Assembly: GCA_031262005.1 (NCBI GenBank)
Contig: JAISIO010000062.1
Coordinates: 1-7,959 of the forward strand
Direction: 5' to 3'
Origin: Bacteroidales bacterium
GTDB taxonomy: Bacteria; Bacteroidota; Bacteroidia; Bacteroidales; UBA1715
Length of the DNA: 7,959 nt
Below the pieces are notes generated by a model. The model ran no database searches, had not been told where the DNA came from, and was given only the letters and a program-made list of their open reading frames with translations. The position numbers were made by a program, and so were the translations under genes. This document shows positions 5,523 to 7,959 of this stretch, piece by piece (the stretch's first letter is position 1; each line of letters opens with the position of its first letter).

Positions 5523-7949
5523 ATGGCTGATATAAATTTCCCCTTTCTTTCCGAAGCTATGCTTATGAACTCTCTTGATTCTGATATTGAGATTGTTCCA
5601 ATATTTTCTAACGACGAAGAAGGCGAACCTTCGGAAATTGAAATTCAAAAAACACTGCCAATACTGCCACTGAAAAATGCCATACTCTTTCCCGGCAATG
5701 TAATGCCAATTACCGTAGGTCGCAAAAAATCTATGCAATTAGTACGTGAGTTTAATAAAACCACAAAATTGATTGCTACCGCTACGCAAAAAAATCCGAA
5801 CGAAGAAAATCCACAAATGGCTGATTTATACGAGATAGGAACAGTTGCGCAAATCGCTCGAATTTTAGAAATGCCCGATGGTAGTCTTACCGTAATTTTA
5901 CAAGGTGTTACTCGTGTCAATTTGGTGGAACAATTGGCTAACGAGCCATTTTTGCTATGCAAAGTCGAGGAACGAGTAGATATAAAACCCGAAATCAATG
6001 AAGAGTACGAGGTGCTGTTAAGTTCCATAAAAGATATGGCATTGCAAATAATTCAACTTTCGTCGAATATGCCGAAAGAAGCATCGTTTGCCATAAAAAA
6101 CATTAATTCACCAGCGTTTTTGGTGAGTTTTATTGCGTCGAATTCCGATATTTCTGTAGAAAATAAAATTGAACTACTTTCGACCGACAATTTGCAAGAA
6201 CGTGCCCGATTGCTCGTAAAACACTTGGCAGAACAAGTGCAATTGCTTGAAATTAAGAATAATATACTCTCGAAAACCCGTAAAGAATTAGACCAACAGC
6301 AACGTGATTATTTTTTGCATCAGCAAATGAAGCAAATACAACACGAGCTGGGCGAAAAATCGCACGAACAGGAAATTAACGAAATGCGTGAAAAAGCGCA
6401 GTCGAAAAAATGGAGCGAAACGGTTGCGGCGCATTTCAACAAAGAACTGGACAAACTTGCCCGTATGCATTCGCGCGAATCCGAATATACGGTAATGCTC
6501 AATTATTTGCAAACCATGTTGGAACTGCCGTGGGACGAATATAGTGAAGACAATTTTGATTTGCACCATGCACGTGAAATTTTAGATGCCGACCATTTTG
6601 GTTTGGAGGAAGTAAAAGAGCGAATTATTGAACACTTGGCGGTACTGAAATTGAAAGGTGATTTCAAATCTCCTATTATTTGTTTGTACGGACCTCCGGG
6701 AGTAGGCAAAACTTCGTTGGGAAAATCAATTGCACGTGCATTGAATCGTAAATATTGCCGTATTTCGCTTGGTGGGTTGCACGATGAAGCCGAAATTCGC
6801 GGACATCGCAAAACATATATTGGCGCAATGCCCGGACGAATTATCCAAAATTTGAAGAAAGTACAAACGTCGAATCCGGTGTTTGTACTCGATGAAATTG
6901 ATAAAGTAGGTAAAGATTTTCGTGGCGACCCCGAAGCTGCGCTGCTCGAAGTGCTCGACCCCGAGCAAAACAACACCTTCTACGACAATTATTTGGAGTT
7001 AGATTACGACCTCTCGAAAGTGTTGTTTATTGCTACGGCTAACGATATTGCCACTATTAGTCCGGCACTGCGCGACAGAATGGAAATGATAAACGTGGCA
7101 AGCTATATTATTGAAGAAAAACTTGAAATTGCCAAACGACATTTAATTCCTCAGCAAATAGAAAATCACGGCTTTACAACTGCCGATGTTCAATTGAGTC
7201 CCGAAACAATACAGGAAATAATTGTGCATTACACCAAAGAAGCAGGCGTGCGAGGGTTGGACAAAAAAATTGCGCGCATAATGCGTTTCTATGCTAAAAA
7301 AATAGCAATGAACCAACAGTACAATACACAAGTAAGTATTGACGATGTGCACACAATTTTAGGCCCGCCGAAATTTACCGTCGATGAGTACGAAACCAAT
7401 GATATAACAGGAGTTGTAACGGGTTTGGCGTGGACTGCCGTGGGGGGCGATATATTGTTTATAGAAACAAGCCTAAGCAAAGGCAAAGGCGTGCTAACAC
7501 TTACCGGTAATTTGGGAAATGTAATGAAAGAATCAGCAACGCTTGCGCTGGAATTTGTAAAAGCACACGCCGAAGAATTTGCAATTGACTCTGAAATGTT
7601 TGATACCCACAATGTGCACATTCACGTGCCCGAAGGTGCAATTCCAAAAGATGGACCGTCGGCAGGAATTACTATGGTAACATCAATTGTGAGTGCGTTT
7701 ACCAAACGAAAAGTAAAAAATCGCCTTGCTATGACCGGCGAAATTACCTTGCGAGGTAAAGTATTGCCGGTGGGGGGAATAAAAGAAAAAATTATTGCTG
7801 CCAAACGGGCAGGTATTCAACACGTTATACTCTGCGAACACAATCGAAAAGATGTGGAAGCAATTGAAAAACAATATATCGACGGAGTGGAATTTCGCTA
7901 TGTGAACACCATTGCCGAAGTGGTGGAAAATGCGTTGCTGAAAGAATAA
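5523..7949 (+). CDS. lon: ATP-dependent Lon protease (LonA type)
   Basis: The 808-residue product is a complete cytosolic LonA, a homohexameric ATP-driven serine protease that degrades misfolded and short-lived regulatory proteins. After a variable acidic leader (1-44), the substrate-binding LON N-domain begins at LPILPLKNAILFPG (45-58) and runs to about 240. A long Gln/Lys/Glu-rich coiled region with YFLHQQMKQIQHELGE links to the AAA+ module: Walker A GPPGVGKT (390-397), Walker B VFVLDEID (453-460, Asp457/Glu458), sensor-1 Asn507, arginine-finger region LRDR (516-519), and sensor-2 Arg577 in AGVRGL. The protease domain has the Ser713/Lys756 dyad in DGPSAG and GGIKEK, with the 43-residue spacing seen in E. 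coli (S679/K722). All key residues are present. The start at 5523 has no Shine-Dalgarno; the in-frame ATG codons at 5559 and 5565 are possible alternatives inside the variable leader. The stop is 10 bp before the window end. Confidence 0.98.
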   Translation: MADINFPFLSEAMLMNSLDSDIEIVPIFSNDEEGEPSEIEIQKTLPILPLKNAILFPGNVMPITVGRKKSMQLVREFNKTTKLIATATQKNPNEENPQMADLYEIGTVAQIARILEMPDGSLTVILQGVTRVNLVEQLANEPFLLCKVEERVDIKPEINEEYEVLLSSIKDMALQIIQLSSNMPKEASFAIKNINSPAFLVSFIASNSDISVENKIELLSTDNLQERARLLVKHLAEQVQLLEIKNNILSKTRKELDQQQRDYFLHQQMKQIQHELGEKSHEQEINEMREKAQSKKWSETVAAHFNKELDKLARMHSRESEYTVMLNYLQTMLELPWDEYSEDNFDLHHAREILDADHFGLEEVKERIIEHLAVLKLKGDFKSPIICLYGPPGVGKTSLGKSIARALNRKYCRISLGGLHDEAEIRGHRKTYIGAMPGRIIQNLKKVQTSNPVFVLDEIDKVGKDFRGDPEAALLEVLDPEQNNTFYDNYLELDYDLSKVLFIATANDIATISPALRDRMEMINVASYIIEEKLEIAKRHLIPQQIENHGFTTADVQLSPETIQEIIVHYTKEAGVRGLDKKIARIMRFYAKKIAMNQQYNTQVSIDDVHTILGPPKFTVDEYETNDITGVVTGLAWTAVGGDILFIETSLSKGKGVLTLTGNLGNVMKESATLALEFVKAHAEEFAIDSEMFDTHNVHIHVPEGAIPKDGPSAGITMVTSIVSAFTKRKVKNRLAMTGEITLRGKVLPVGGIKEKIIAAKRAGIQHVILCEHNRKDVEAIEKQYIDGVEFRYVNTIAEVVENALLKE

Positions 7950-7959
7950 ATATTTCAAC

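Noticed and set aside
5302..5535. Plus-strand 77-codon frame between the glmU-like gene and lon
   Set aside because: It needs a TTG start, spans the hairpin element and overlaps the lon start in another frame; no family resemblance.
6288..7958. Several minus-strand open frames opposite lon
   Set aside because: They are antisense to a full-length, fully conserved Lon protease and resemble nothing known.

Overview
The window looks like chromosomal DNA from a member of the Bacteroidota, probably Bacteroidales or a near relative. The grounds are an AT-rich composition, start codons without Shine-Dalgarno sites, promoters of the TTTG-N19-TAnnTTTG type, a zinc-independent (type B) ribosomal protein L31, the Bacteroidota-style GlmU-like protein, and a very large modular secreted protein with Ig/PKD-like repeats. 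This is inferred from motifs and remembered families; no database search was possible.

Layout. Positions 1-3220 are one continuous minus-strand reading frame. It starts at 3220 with a signal peptide and runs off the left edge still open, giving the first 1073 residues of a large, cysteine-containing, multi-domain cell-surface or secreted protein. From 3221 to 3627 lies a divergent intergenic region. It holds a probable promoter for the surface protein with an overlapping TGAT-N4-ATCA palindrome, a degenerate 8-bp tandem array, a 9-bp tandem array, and a near-perfect Bacteroidota promoter for rpmE2. rpmE2 (3628-3885, plus) encodes ribosomal protein L31 type B and is closed by a strong intrinsic terminator (3908-3942). 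Two blocks of 7-bp tandem repeats then fill almost all the space up to the next start codon. At 4123-5283 is a GlmU-like sugar-phosphate nucleotidyltransferase/acyltransferase. A 239-bp gap follows with three consecutive small inverted repeats that look like a dispersed palindromic element. The last gene (5523-7949) is a complete LonA protease with all its ATPase and Ser-Lys protease residues.

How the parts relate. The three plus-strand genes are housekeeping functions: translation, amino-sugar nucleotide supply for the envelope, and protein quality control. They are separated by a terminator and by repeats, so they are probably separate transcription units and not a tight operon. The surface protein is divergently transcribed and functionally unrelated. 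I see no phage, transposase, CRISPR, tRNA or rRNA gene and no convincing new multi-gene system. The most unusual content is the density of distinct short tandem repeats around rpmE2, the hairpin element before lon, and the C7 homopolymer in the surface protein gene.
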